NCBI GenBank assembly: GCA_016926475.1
Contig: JAFGON010000067.1
Location: 1-27,342 of the forward strand
Direction: 5' to 3'
DNA from: a candidate division WOR-3 bacterium
Lineage (GTDB): Bacteria; SDB-A
Length of the DNA stretch: 27,342 bases
Part shown: piece by piece, positions 1 through 7,809 of the stretch
How the letters are laid out: each line of letters begins with the position of its first letter
How positions within the stretch are numbered: position 1 is the first letter of the stretch
Program-made: the position numbers and the translations under genes
The notes under the pieces: generated by a model
The model's database searches: none
Seen by the model: the letters and a program-made list of their open reading frames with translations, nothing else
What the model was told of the DNA's origin: nothing

Positions 1-164
1 ACAAATCGAATTTATCCATACTCCAAAAAGCCGCTCTTAAAACTTGGGGTAAGAATTTAAAGATAGATTTCTTCTCGAATCAGAATAGCGACGAACCTGA
101 AGAGGACGAAAACGTGAAAAAGTTGAAAAACCTTTTTGGGGGAGAAGTAATCGAAATAAATTGA
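1..164 (+). CDS. dnaX: DNA polymerase III subunit gamma/tau, C-terminal end (partial)
   Basis: The reading frame is open from base 3 to a TGA at 162-164, giving about 53 residues of a protein that starts before the window. The tail has an acidic stretch (DEPEEDEN) and ends in LFGGEVIEIN, which resembles the FGG-x-V-x-E ending often seen in DnaX tau subunits. The order dnaX, ybaB, recR is one of the most conserved small gene clusters in bacteria, and both partners follow here, which is the stronger argument. The stop lies 8 bases before the ybaB ATG, so the genes are probably one transcript. The call rests on the short tail and the context; the ATPase domain is not visible. Confidence 0.75.
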   Translation, partial: KSNLSILQKAALKTWGKNLKIDFFSNQNSDEPEEDENVKKLKNLFGGEVIEIN

Positions 165-172
165 GGGGTTGT

Positions 173-487
173 ATGCAAAATTTCGACAGAATTATTAAAC
201 AGGCTCAAAAAATGCAAGCGGATATAGACAGAATCCAAAAAGAACTCGCTCAAGAGAATTTTGAGGGAGAATCCGGCGGCGGAATTGTAAAAGCTGTCGT
301 GGACGGAACCCTTAACCCTGTTTCAGTGAAAATCGAGAAAGAAATTCTCAAAAGCGAAGAAGTAGAAATGATAGAGGACTTGATAGTAGCCGCTTTCACC
401 GCCGCCCAGAGAAAAGCAAAAAACACGGCACAAGAAAAAATGAAAGGCATGTATGGACCTCTCGACTTGCCCAAGGGACTTTGGTAG
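173..487 (+). CDS. ybaB: YbaB/EbfC family nucleoid-associated protein
   Basis: This 104-residue protein belongs to the YbaB/EbfC family, small dimeric DNA-binding proteins that coat the nucleoid. The N-terminal helix MQNFDRIIKQAQKMQADI matches the family's opening, and the central G-x-V/I-K-A-V-V-D-G-x-L-x-P strand and the late helix (EVEMIEDLIVAAFTAAQRKA) are in place. The length is typical of the family. I start at ATG 173 because GAGGGG at 163-168 sits at Shine-Dalgarno distance and because family proteins begin at this point; an in-frame TTG at 161 would overlap the upstream stop and add four residues. The stop touches the recR start with no gap, so translation of the two is probably coupled. 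Confidence 0.92.
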   Translation: MQNFDRIIKQAQKMQADIDRIQKELAQENFEGESGGGIVKAVVDGTLNPVSVKIEKEILKSEEVEMIEDLIVAAFTAAQRKAKNTAQEKMKGMYGPLDLPKGLW

Positions 488-1117
488 TTGACCTCTCTCC
501 CTAGACATATAAATGAGCTAATTGAAGCAATGTCGTCTTTTCCTGGCTTAGGCAGGAAAAGTTCAAGGCGTATAGTCTTTCATCTTCTTTCAGAAAGCAA
601 AGCGACAACTTTAAAACTATCAAACGCGCTCCAACAACTTCATGAAAAAACTTTTTTTTGCAGAATATGCGGAAGCATATCAGATTCTGAAACATGCAGT
701 ATTTGCGAAAATCCCTCAAGAGACAGAAACGTAATTTGCGTGGTGGAAAATTTTATAGATCAGATCGTCCTCGAAAGCACAAATTTTTACAACGGGCTTT
801 ACCATGTTTTAGGCGGAGTCCTCTCTCCTCTTGACGGTTTGGGTCCGGAAAAGTTGAACGTCGATAAACTGATGAAAAGAATCGGCAAGATGGAAATCAA
901 AGAAATCATAATAGCTTCAAATCCAACTCCTGAAGGCAACGCAACAGCTCTTTATCTTGCCGATTTATTGGATAAAACCGGAATCAAAATTTCAAGGCTC
1001 GCCAGGGGGATTCCTGTGGGAGGGGATCTCGACCTTTTAGATTTAGAGACAATAAGGCTCTCCCTCGAAGGAAGAATTGAAATAAAAAAAAACAAGTTGA
1101 CTAATAGTGTCTTTTAA
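488..1117 (+). CDS. recR: Recombination mediator protein RecR
   Basis: RecR works with RecO (and RecF) to load RecA on gapped DNA. The 209 residues show the whole family plan: a helix-hairpin-helix near 17-30 (FPGLGRKSSRR), a four-cysteine zinc finger (C58, C61, C70, C73), and a Toprim domain with the conserved VVE (85-87) and a GVLSPLDG-type segment, followed by the NPTPEGNATALYL and RLARGIPVGGDLD signatures. Length is close to the usual 200. The start is a TTG placed immediately after the ybaB TAG; the next in-frame ATG at 530 would cut off the helix before the HhH, so TTG is preferred. It is the third gene of the dnaX-ybaB-recR cluster. Confidence 0.95.
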   Translation: MTSLPRHINELIEAMSSFPGLGRKSSRRIVFHLLSESKATTLKLSNALQQLHEKTFFCRICGSISDSETCSICENPSRDRNVICVVENFIDQIVLESTNFYNGLYHVLGGVLSPLDGLGPEKLNVDKLMKRIGKMEIKEIIIASNPTPEGNATALYLADLLDKTGIKISRLARGIPVGGDLDLLDLETIRLSLEGRIEIKKNKLTNSVF

Positions 1118-1149
1118 TATAACAAATACTTCATCTAAATGACTTTTTT

Positions 1150-1644
1150 ATGTCTTATGAACACATAGATATACTTGAAGAAGACTTTTGGGTCTTGAAG
1201 AACATAACTTCGGCGTTTCAAAAGACCATCGACGCCCGAGTTATTGTCCTCATAGACCGTTCCGGACAACCTATTGTCTCCTGCGGTGAAACCGAAAACA
1301 TAGACATTCTCGCGTTTTCTTCACTCGTGGCGGCAGATTATGCCGCGACCAGCCATTTAGCAAGCTTGATCGGAGAAAATGCTTTCGCGACGCTCCACCA
1401 CCAGGGTATTGAAAACAATATTTTTATACAGATAATTGAGGACAAGTTCATCCTCGCGATAATATTCAAATCACATACCCCTCTGGGTAGAGTTAAAGTT
1501 GAAGCTTTGAGAACAAAGGAAAACCTCACGGAAATTTTTCAGAAAATAACTAAAAAAATCGAAGAGGATAAGACAACGGTTTTCCCGACGGAAGACATTG
1601 AAATTGACAATTTTCTTGAAGATTTTTTTGAAGATTTACATTAG
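1150..1644 (+). CDS. Roadblock/LC7 domain protein, MglB-like
   Basis: A 164-residue protein with a roadblock/LC7 fold. Residues about 10-120 show the typical pattern of a long helix, the strand [17 protein letters not shown], a helix with small residues ([18 protein letters not shown]), and the strands around [17 protein letters not shown]. The C-terminal 35 residues are an acidic, probably flexible tail ending in [11 protein letters not shown]. Proteins of this type (MglB in Myxococcus) act as dimeric regulators or GTPase-activating partners of MglA. The MglA-type GTPase gene starts 8 bases downstream, which supports that role by context. No strong Shine-Dalgarno site is visible before the ATG. 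Calling it the cognate MglB is inference. Confidence 0.85.
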   Translation: MSYEHIDILEEDFWVLKNITSAFQKTIDARVIVLIDRSGQPIVSCGETENIDILAFSSLVAADYAATSHLASLIGENAFATLHHQGIENNIFIQIIEDKFILAIIFKSHTPLGRVKVEALRTKENLTEIFQKITKKIEEDKTTVFPTEDIEIDNFLEDFFEDLH

Positions 1645-1652
1645 GAGTTTTT

Positions 1653-2234
1653 TTGTCGGTAATTAATTACGCGTCAAGAGAGATAAATTGTAAAATCGTG
1701 TATTACGGTCCGGGTCTGGGCGGTAAAACGACAAACCTCAAGAAAATCTACGAAAAGGTCAACCCCAACCACAGGGGCGAGTTGATATCTCTTGCAACAG
1801 ACATGGACAGAACGCTTTTCTTCGATTTTGTCCCGGTGGACCTTGGAACCATTAGAGGTTTTAAAACCCGGTTCCACCTCTACACAGTTCCAGGTCAGGT
1901 TTACTACAACGCTTCGAGAAAACTAATCTTGAGAGGAGTTGACGGAGTAATATTCGTAGCTGATTCGCAGATAGAGAGGCTTGAAGACAACATCGAAAGC
2001 ATGCGCAACTTGATAGAAAATCTTAAAGAATACAATCTGAAACTCGGGGAAATTCCTTTTGTAATTCAATACAACAAGCGCGATCTTCCTAATATCGCCC
2101 CTCTAAACCAGCTTGAAAAACTTTTAAACCCCTTGAAGGTACCTACCTTCGAAGCAGTAGCAAGCGAAGGGATCGGAGTTTTTTCGACTTTAAAAGAAGT
2201 GTCGAAGTTAGTCTTGAAGAAACTCTCCCAGTAA
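1653..2234 (+). CDS. mglA: MglA-type small Ras-like GTPase
   Basis: This 193-residue protein matches the bacterial MglA family, small GTPases that set cell polarity and drive gliding or twitching motility in Myxococcus and Thermus. The opening [18 protein letters not shown] is characteristic. Visible GTPase elements are the P-loop GPGLGGKT (19-26), the switch region with R53 (DRTLFFDF), the G3-like TVPGQ (78-82) and the specificity motif NKRD (141-144). It starts at a TTG, supported by an AGGAG ribosome site at 1643-1647, just as the upstream roadblock gene ends. The MglB-like gene precedes it in the same operon. Motility itself cannot be read from the window; in many lineages MglA controls other polar events. 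Confidence 0.93.
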   Translation: MSVINYASREINCKIVYYGPGLGGKTTNLKKIYEKVNPNHRGELISLATDMDRTLFFDFVPVDLGTIRGFKTRFHLYTVPGQVYYNASRKLILRGVDGVIFVADSQIERLEDNIESMRNLIENLKEYNLKLGEIPFVIQYNKRDLPNIAPLNQLEKLLNPLKVPTFEAVASEGIGVFSTLKEVSKLVLKKLSQ

Positions 2235-2236
2235 TA

Positions 2237-3337
2237 ATGGCTCAAACCGAAATAGGAAAATCATTTTTCGACGCCCTCAGGGGCATGAAAATCGCTTTCA
2301 AAACACAAAAACATCTTCACCTGCACATATTCATCTTTATGCTCGCTCTCTACTCTATCGCTTTTGGGGGCGCCAACCTCAGAAATTCATTGGCTTTGCT
2401 CGCCGTCGCAACAATGGTCGTCACAGCTGAACTCATCAACTCATCCATAGAAATTCTGTGCGACTTTATTTCACCGGAGCACAATGCATTCATAAAAAAC
2501 GCCAAAGATCTCTCAGCGGGAGCGGTTTTGTCAGCGACCTTTTCGTCTATAATATTCGCCTACCTGATTTTAGCCGACGCCGTGATGATTTCAATTGCCA
2601 GATTTTCCGGTTTCATCACCAAAATTCCTCCGCTCTACCTTTTACTTTTTTTACTGTTGTTCTGCGCTTTTACCTTGATACTTTCCAAAAGATTTTACGG
2701 AAAATTTTCAATTCCTTTTGAAGGGACTACTTTCGCCTTATCTCTTTTGATAACTTTTCTGTCTCTAAAAAGCTTATCTGTGACATTCGTTTTCTTCATG
2801 CTTATCGGCGGTATTATTCTCATTGAAGCTCTTCTGAGAAACAAAAACTGCGAAAATGTCTACATATCCGGATTGATGGCGATAATAGCAGCGGTTTTCA
2901 TTCATAGAATATCAGCGAACATCGAAATACAGTTTTCAAACGATCTGGTCGCTTCGTTTTTAATTGGTGCATCTCCAACAAACGGATCTTGCTACATAGC
3001 TTCTTTAAAACCATCCCTTTCCTCTTCTGTAATCGCAATTTTCGGTGAAATAGCATCTCTTGTTTTTTTTACGATTTGGGGACCAAGGTTCAAAAATTCA
3101 TTCGCCAAAAACAAAACAAACCACAGTTTCCCTCCTCCCTCCAAGTTTTTTTATCTGGGACTTTTCGTCGCTTCAGCCCTTCCTATGCCTTTTTCCTCCT
3201 CTGTCGTCTCTTCCTCTTACTCCACAGCTTTTTCCTGCGACAAGAAGCTTTCCGTTCCAATCTCAACTGTCGGGATATTGCTGAAATACTTTCTTGTCAT
3301 AATATCTTTACCCCCATACGCTCGGATTGGAGTTTAG
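2237..3337 (+). CDS. DgkA-type lipid kinase fused to a long membrane region
   Basis: The first 115 residues are a DgkA/UdpK domain, an integral membrane kinase that phosphorylates diacylglycerol or undecaprenol. Conserved positions are present with E. coli spacing: E65, N68 and E72 in AELINSSIE, and K90-D91 followed by AGAV. The remaining 250 residues are hydrophobic. Residues about 150-225 look like a decayed PAP2 phosphatase: SIPFEGTTFAL stands where the catalytic PSGH segment would be, so the key His is missing. Residues about 235-366 loosely resemble the small multidrug-export-like family (COG2426), with a GLFVASALPMPF stretch. The kinase call is firm; the two C-terminal assignments are weak inference. 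It starts 2 bases after mglA and abuts the next gene, so it is in the operon. Confidence 0.75.
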   Translation: MAQTEIGKSFFDALRGMKIAFKTQKHLHLHIFIFMLALYSIAFGGANLRNSLALLAVATMVVTAELINSSIEILCDFISPEHNAFIKNAKDLSAGAVLSATFSSIIFAYLILADAVMISIARFSGFITKIPPLYLLLFLLLFCAFTLILSKRFYGKFSIPFEGTTFALSLLITFLSLKSLSVTFVFFMLIGGIILIEALLRNKNCENVYISGLMAIIAAVFIHRISANIEIQFSNDLVASFLIGASPTNGSCYIASLKPSLSSSVIAIFGEIASLVFFTIWGPRFKNSFAKNKTNHSFPPPSKFFYLGLFVASALPMPFSSSVVSSSYSTAFSCDKKLSVPISTVGILLKYFLVIISLPPYARIGV

Positions 3338-4273
3338 ATGAAATATCTGGTAACCGGCGGAGCCGGATTTATAGGTTCTCACCTGGTTGAAAAATTACTC
3401 TCGTCAGGTGATAAAGTCATTTGCCTTGATAATTTCTCTACGGGTGAACGTGGAAATTTAAAAGATTTCGGCGGGTCTTCATTCAAATTAATCGAAAAAG
3501 ACGTCACCCAACCCCTATCAATTGCTGAAAAAATCGACGTAGTCTACCATCTCGCTTCACCCGCCAGCCCACCAGATTATTTCAAACTTCCCGTCGAAAC
3601 CCTCATGGCAGGTTCACTTGGCACATACAACGCCCTGAATCTTGCGCTTGAAAACAAAGCCGTCTTTTTTCTTTCTTCTACTTCCGAGATATACGGAGAC
3701 CCGTCCATTTCTCCCCAAAATGAAGATCTTTGCGGATACGTCAACCCTATCTGGCCCAGAAGTGTCTACGAGGTTTCAAAACGCTTCGCCGAGTCAATCA
3801 CCATGACATACAACAGAAAATACGGACTTAAAACGAGAATTGTCAGGATTTTCAACACTTATGGCCCGAATATGCGGATCGAAGACGGAAGGTCCATTCC
3901 AAACTTCATAAAATTGGCTCTTCAGGGTAAAGACTTGAAAATTTACGGAGACGGCAACCAAACCAGAAGCTTTTGTTACATTGATGATGTAGTAGAAGCC
4001 TTTGTCAAACTTCCGCGAATAGAGTATTCACAACCAGTAAACATTGGAAATCCCGAAGAAATATCAATATTCGACCTTGCCAAAACCGTTGTCAAATTGA
4101 CTGGCTCAAAATCCACGATCACTTTTCACAGACCTTTAGACAACGACCCAAAAATTCGAAAACCAGACATATCGAGAGCTAAAAAAATACTCGAATGGGA
4201 ACCAACGGTTGGTCTAAAACAGGGATTGGAAAAAACCGTTGAATCATTCAAAAGAAAAATCGGACCATTATGA
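3338..4273 (+). CDS. NAD-dependent sugar epimerase/dehydratase, UDP-glucuronate decarboxylase-like
   Basis: A 311-residue extended short-chain dehydrogenase. The Rossmann motif TGGAGFIGSH (6-15) binds NAD and the catalytic pair is Y144/K148 (YEVSK). Several segments follow UDP-glucuronate decarboxylase (UXS): HLASPASPPDY, STSEIYGDP, VNPIWPRS, RIFNTYGPNM, DGRSIPNFI and YGDGNQTRSFCYI. UXS turns UDP-glucuronate into UDP-xylose. One difference is the active-site loop: UXS proteins usually read YDEGK and this one has YEVSK, so it may act on another sugar. It starts on the base after the lipid kinase stop, and its TGA overlaps the next ATG, placing it first in a three-gene nucleotide-sugar set. Confidence 0.82.
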   Translation: MKYLVTGGAGFIGSHLVEKLLSSGDKVICLDNFSTGERGNLKDFGGSSFKLIEKDVTQPLSIAEKIDVVYHLASPASPPDYFKLPVETLMAGSLGTYNALNLALENKAVFFLSSTSEIYGDPSISPQNEDLCGYVNPIWPRSVYEVSKRFAESITMTYNRKYGLKTRIVRIFNTYGPNMRIEDGRSIPNFIKLALQGKDLKIYGDGNQTRSFCYIDDVVEAFVKLPRIEYSQPVNIGNPEEISIFDLAKTVVKLTGSKSTITFHRPLDNDPKIRKPDISRAKKILEWEPTVGLKQGLEKTVESFKRKIGPL

Positions 4274-4989
4274 TAGGAATTATTCTAGCTGGAGGTCTGG
4301 GCACCAGACTTTTACCCCTGACAAAAGTGACCAACAAACACTTGCTCCCCGTCTTCAAAAAACCAATGATTTTTTATCCCATAGAAAAGCTTGTCGAAGC
4401 CGGAATAGAAGAGGCGGTAATAGTCGTAGGAGACAGATCCGCAGGAGATTTCATAAGACTGCTCGGCAACGGCCGGGATTTCGGCCTAAAAAACATTTTG
4501 TACACTTATCAAGAAGGAGAGAAAGGAATAGCTCACGCTCTTGGACTCTGTGAAAATTCAGTAAATGACGATAAAATCCTCGTAATACTCGGCGACAATC
4601 TATTTTCAGAAAAACTCACCGAACAAATCGGAATATTTCAGAATCAGATCATGGGCGCCCGTATCCTTTTAAAACAGGTCCCGGACCCTCAGAGGTTCGG
4701 AGTTCCTGAAATAAAAGAAGGCAAAATTGTGCAAATCGTTGAAAAACCCTTGGTTCCTCCCTCTGGGTTTGCGGTTACAGGGATATACATGTATCACCGG
4801 GATGTCTTTGAAGTCATAAAAGGCCTAAAACCTTCCAACAGGGGGGAAATTGAAATCACTGACGTCAACAACTTCTACGCCGAAAAAAAAACTCTGTCTT
4901 TCGGATTTCTCCAAAAATGGTGGACCGATGCAGGCACGTTTGATTCTTACGCCAGAGCTTGGGACTACGTCCGAAACGAAAACCGGTGA
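4270..4989 (+). CDS. Sugar-1-phosphate nucleotidylyltransferase, RmlA-like
   Basis: A 239-residue nucleotidyltransferase that joins a hexose-1-phosphate to a nucleoside triphosphate. The signature GGLGTRLLPLTKVTNKHLLPV (8-28) is close to glucose-1-phosphate thymidylyltransferase (RmlA), as are KKPMIFYPIEKL, the metal-binding LGDN and the EKP and TGIYMY segments. RmlA proteins are commonly near 290 residues, so this is the short form, lacking the C-terminal helical extension. Its ATG overlaps the upstream TGA (ATGA) and its own TGA overlaps the next GTG (GTGA), so the three genes are translationally coupled. The glucose and dTTP specificity is inferred from the signature only. Confidence 0.85.
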   Translation: MIGIILAGGLGTRLLPLTKVTNKHLLPVFKKPMIFYPIEKLVEAGIEEAVIVVGDRSAGDFIRLLGNGRDFGLKNILYTYQEGEKGIAHALGLCENSVNDDKILVILGDNLFSEKLTEQIGIFQNQIMGARILLKQVPDPQRFGVPEIKEGKIVQIVEKPLVPPSGFAVTGIYMYHRDVFEVIKGLKPSNRGEIEITDVNNFYAEKKTLSFGFLQKWWTDAGTFDSYARAWDYVRNENR

Positions 4990-5822
4990 ACTCTATAAAA
5001 ATCCTTTTAACGGGTGGAGAGGGCAACCTTTCCGGAAAACTGAGAACAGATCTGTCCGAATTTGAAGTGTTTTCACCTGGAAAAGGTGAATTGGATGTCA
5101 CCAATCCTGTCAACGTCGATTCATTCTTTAAAAAAACCGCACCGGATGTCGTCGTCCACACTGCAGCGATAACCGATGTAGACTATTGCCAGTCTCACCC
5201 CCTGGAAGCGGAGAAAGTCAACGTATCTGGAACTGAAAACATTTGTCTTCACTCCAAAAATATTCGCCTGATTTACCTGAGCACTGATTATATTTTTGAC
5301 GGCAAAAAAAAAAGACCTTACCGCGAAGACGACGGACCAAACCCTCTTTCGGTCTATGGAAAGACCAAACTCGATGCTGAAAATGCCGTATTGTCACTTA
5401 CATCCGATCACATGGTGGTGAGGACATCATGGCTCCTCTCAAGAACCTCCGGTTTTTTGATGAAAATTGCCAACCTTCTACTAACAGGGAAAAAGATCCC
5501 TGTTGTAGACGACACGGTAGGTTCTCCAACAGTAGTCGATTTTTTGTCTTTAACCATTTCTCAGACAATCGGTTCATCGTACAGGGGAATTCTGAATGTA
5601 GCAAACTCAAAGCCGGCCACCTGGTTTGAAGTCGCTAAAGAATACCTTGAATTGACAGGAAGGGATATAGATATCATTGTTCGGTCGTCTTCTGAAAATT
5701 TCAAAAACAAATCTCCGAGACCTAAATACTCTGTTTTGGACTGCTCTCTTTTGACTTCATTGACGGGAATAGAGCCGCCTTCATGGAGAGATTCCTTGAA
5801 AAAACATTTGGAAATAAATTGA
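4986..5822 (+). CDS. dTDP-4-dehydrorhamnose reductase-like SDR protein
   Basis: A 278-residue short-chain dehydrogenase of the RmlD type, which reduces a 4-keto-6-deoxy sugar bound to a nucleotide. The nucleotide-binding loop is TGGEGNLSG (9-17), followed by VVVHTAAITDVDYCQ, the STDYIFDGKKKRPYREDD segment typical of RmlD, and the catalytic Y124/K128 in SVYGKTK. A late ARPXYSVLD-like stretch appears as PRPKYSVLD. I use the GTG at 4986, which overlaps the previous stop; the longer frame from TTG 4959 would add nine residues in the middle of the upstream gene. RmlB and RmlC are not in the window, so the product sugar is uncertain. It ends 15 bases from the convergent kinase gene. Confidence 0.83.
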   Translation: MNSIKILLTGGEGNLSGKLRTDLSEFEVFSPGKGELDVTNPVNVDSFFKKTAPDVVVHTAAITDVDYCQSHPLEAEKVNVSGTENICLHSKNIRLIYLSTDYIFDGKKKRPYREDDGPNPLSVYGKTKLDAENAVLSLTSDHMVVRTSWLLSRTSGFLMKIANLLLTGKKIPVVDDTVGSPTVVDFLSLTISQTIGSSYRGILNVANSKPATWFEVAKEYLELTGRDIDIIVRSSSENFKNKSPRPKYSVLDCSLLTSLTGIEPPSWRDSLKKHLEIN

Positions 5823-5837
5823 AAAGGTCCTGTTTTC

Positions 5838-7400
5838 TCAAATGTCCTTGTAGATCTTAACAGTGACCGTCGTCCCTTTTCCGAGTTCGCTTTCGGCTTT
5901 AATCGAGCCTTGATGCCTTCCGACAATTTTTTTGGCAAGGGTTAGACCCAGACCCGCTCTTTTTTCATTGGTATCTTTAAAAGAGTAAAAAGGATCAAAT
6001 ATCCTCTCTAAATTGTCGTGAGCTATTCCTCTGCCGTTGTCTTCGAAAAATATGTAAACGCACTTTTCGTCTTCATCGGATTTTGAAATTATTTTTATCA
6101 CTCCACCTTCATCCCCTACAGCTTCTACGGAGTTTACTATTATGTTTAAAAATGCCTGCCTGAGCTGGTCTCTGTCTGCGCTTACATTCGGGTTTTCTTC
6201 TTCAAAATGAGTTTCAAACCTTATTCTCTTTTTACAGGCGCTTTTATCAATCATTGCTATTGCTTCCAGAATGAGCGCGTTGACATCGACAAGACAATAT
6301 TGAGCATTGTTAGTTGAAGAAAGAGATCTCAAGTTGCTTATGATGTCGGAAATCTTTTCAATACCCTCTTTTATGCAAGAAAGAGCGCTTTCAAGTTTAT
6401 CTTTCTGAGAGACCGTATCTACGTTGTCCATGTAATCCGTGGCAATCTGCATGGCACTCAGTGGATTTGAAATTTCGTGAGATATGATGGAAGCGATTTC
6501 AGCCACAAGAGAGCTTCTGGTGTATTCCGTGGGAGCTAGTCGCTCTTTCATATCGCCTTTCAAGGACAGGGCTATTCCCTTGATAAGCCATGTGTTCTCG
6601 ATTGAAACAGATACTCTGTTCGCCATCAATCGCAATATTCTCAGATCTTCCGCAAGGATGACCATGTCCTTTGGCAAAAAAGCAATTATCACGCCGTTTA
6701 CGATAAATTTGCTCTTTAGAGCGAGAACGAGAAGTTTTCCTCTATCTGTGATTTTTTCAAAATACGCTTCATCTCTTGATATCGCTTCAACAGCTGTTTT
6801 TTCGAGCTCGTCGGCGTCTTTCTCGGCAAAACCGAAGCTCTCGACTAACGTCACCTTGTTTTCATCCGGTGAAGTCTTCATGAAAAAAACAAGCTTTTTC
6901 AAAGGTAAAATCAGTTTAAAAGTGTCTAAAATACCGTTGAACGCCTTTTCAATCCCCTCGCAAGAGAGCGAATCAAAAAGGTCGTTTATCGCGATAATCT
7001 TTTTAAGATAAGCGTTCTCTTTCCTAAGATTCTTCGCTTCAAGTTCCTTTTGAATCAATGAAATAATATTCTTAGCCCTGAACGGTTTAGGAACGTATCC
7101 GGCGGCTCCCTTCTTCATCGCCTCAACAGCTGATTCTATGGTACCGTAACCTGTCATGATAATGGGAACTATGTCAGGATGATAATTCAAAGCGTTTTCG
7201 ATGAGTTCAATTCCGCTCATTTTGGGCATTTTCAAATCTGTGAGGAGGACATCGTAGGCGTTCTTGTTTATCAATTCAAGGGCTTCAAGAGAATCGTTAG
7301 TGGTATCGACTTTATAACCGGTGGAAACCAGAATTTCCTTTAAAAGTTCCGTTATCGATTTCTCGTCGTCGACAATTAATATTGAATAATTTTCAGACAT
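5838..7400 (-). CDS. Hybrid response regulator/sensor histidine kinase
   Basis: A 520-residue cytoplasmic signalling protein; no membrane segments are visible. Order of domains: a receiver (1-120) with D11-D12, phosphoacceptor D55, T83 and K105; a linker and probable GAF-like domain (about 130-285) without clear ligand residues; a HisKA dimerisation segment with H308 in SHEISNPL; and an HATPase domain with the N-box at about N423, DNGRG (454-458) and GLGL (483-486). A receiver placed first suggests it takes a phosphate or signal from another kinase rather than from its own sensor. No partner regulator adjoins it. The upstream region has a possible -10 (TATAAG, 7425-7430 reversed) but no good Shine-Dalgarno site. 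Confidence 0.9.
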   Translation of the reverse strand: MSENYSILIVDDEKSITELLKEILVSTGYKVDTTNDSLEALELINKNAYDVLLTDLKMPKMSGIELIENALNYHPDIVPIIMTGYGTIESAVEAMKKGAAGYVPKPFRAKNIISLIQKELEAKNLRKENAYLKKIIAINDLFDSLSCEGIEKAFNGILDTFKLILPLKKLVFFMKTSPDENKVTLVESFGFAEKDADELEKTAVEAISRDEAYFEKITDRGKLLVLALKSKFIVNGVIIAFLPKDMVILAEDLRILRLMANRVSVSIENTWLIKGIALSLKGDMKERLAPTEYTRSSLVAEIASIISHEISNPLSAMQIATDYMDNVDTVSQKDKLESALSCIKEGIEKISDIISNLRSLSSTNNAQYCLVDVNALILEAIAMIDKSACKKRIRFETHFEEENPNVSADRDQLRQAFLNIIVNSVEAVGDEGGVIKIISKSDEDEKCVYIFFEDNGRGIAHDNLERIFDPFYSFKDTNEKRAGLGLTLAKKIVGRHQGSIKAESELGKGTTVTVKIYKDI

Positions 7401-7498
7401 ATCGCTGATATTACTTAGTTAAATCTTATACCAACAATTTAGATAATACAACGAATAATAATCGAGAAAACTAAGTTTGGGCTAAAGAGAATAATTTA

Positions 7499-7511
7499 AG
7501 GTAATTGCACA
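7499..7511 (+). repeat. Left terminal inverted repeat of IS remnant
   Basis: The 13 bases AGGTAATTGCACA are repeated exactly, in reverse complement, at 7810-7822. Similarity fades outside the repeat. Confidence 0.7.
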
Positions 7512-7544
7512 AGAAATTATTGAAAACTGATATAATTTTAGTGC

Positions 7545-7765
7545 ATGAAAGTGAAATACTCGAAGTTAACAAACAAGCAGATAAATGATTTGATCCGTGC
7601 ATTTTTACTTGGAATACCAGCGATATAAGCAGCAGATTATGCGCAGGTTCATGGAAATACGGCCAACAAATTTAAAAAGGATAAGATTGAAAATTGCTGA
7701 AAACTGTATGAAGAACGTAAAGAGATTCAAAGGAGAAATTGAACAGAGATTTAACAACAGGTAGA
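7545..7765 (+). pseudogene. IS1595-type transposase remnant
   Basis: From ATG 7545 the frame reads MKVKYSKLTNKQINDLIRAF then LLGIPA, stops at TAA 7626-7628, and continues as AADYAQVHGNTANKFKK. This follows the N-terminal helix-turn-helix of IS1016/IS1595 transposases, which reads roughly K-L-x-K-K-Q-x-x-L-I-x-x-F-x-x-G-x-x-A-R-T-A-A-x-x-x-x-V-x-x-N-T-A. Further on, in a shifted frame, FKGEIE and then GRI-R appear where the family has GEIE-x-DESYFGG. At least two stops and one frameshift have broken it, and everything after the first catalytic aspartate region is gone. It cannot make an active transposase. Confidence 0.6.
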
Positions 7766-7809
7766 ATAAGAATTTATTTGGTTTAATCAAAAACATGTTA
7801 TGATTCTCA

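Noticed and set aside
1097-1123. Promoter-like TTGACT/TATAAC before the roadblock gene
   Set aside because: The spacer is only 15 bases and it overlaps the end of recR; operon read-through explains expression as well.
6484-7011. 175-residue open frame on the plus strand
   Set aside because: It is antisense to the histidine kinase, whose domains and motifs are clear.
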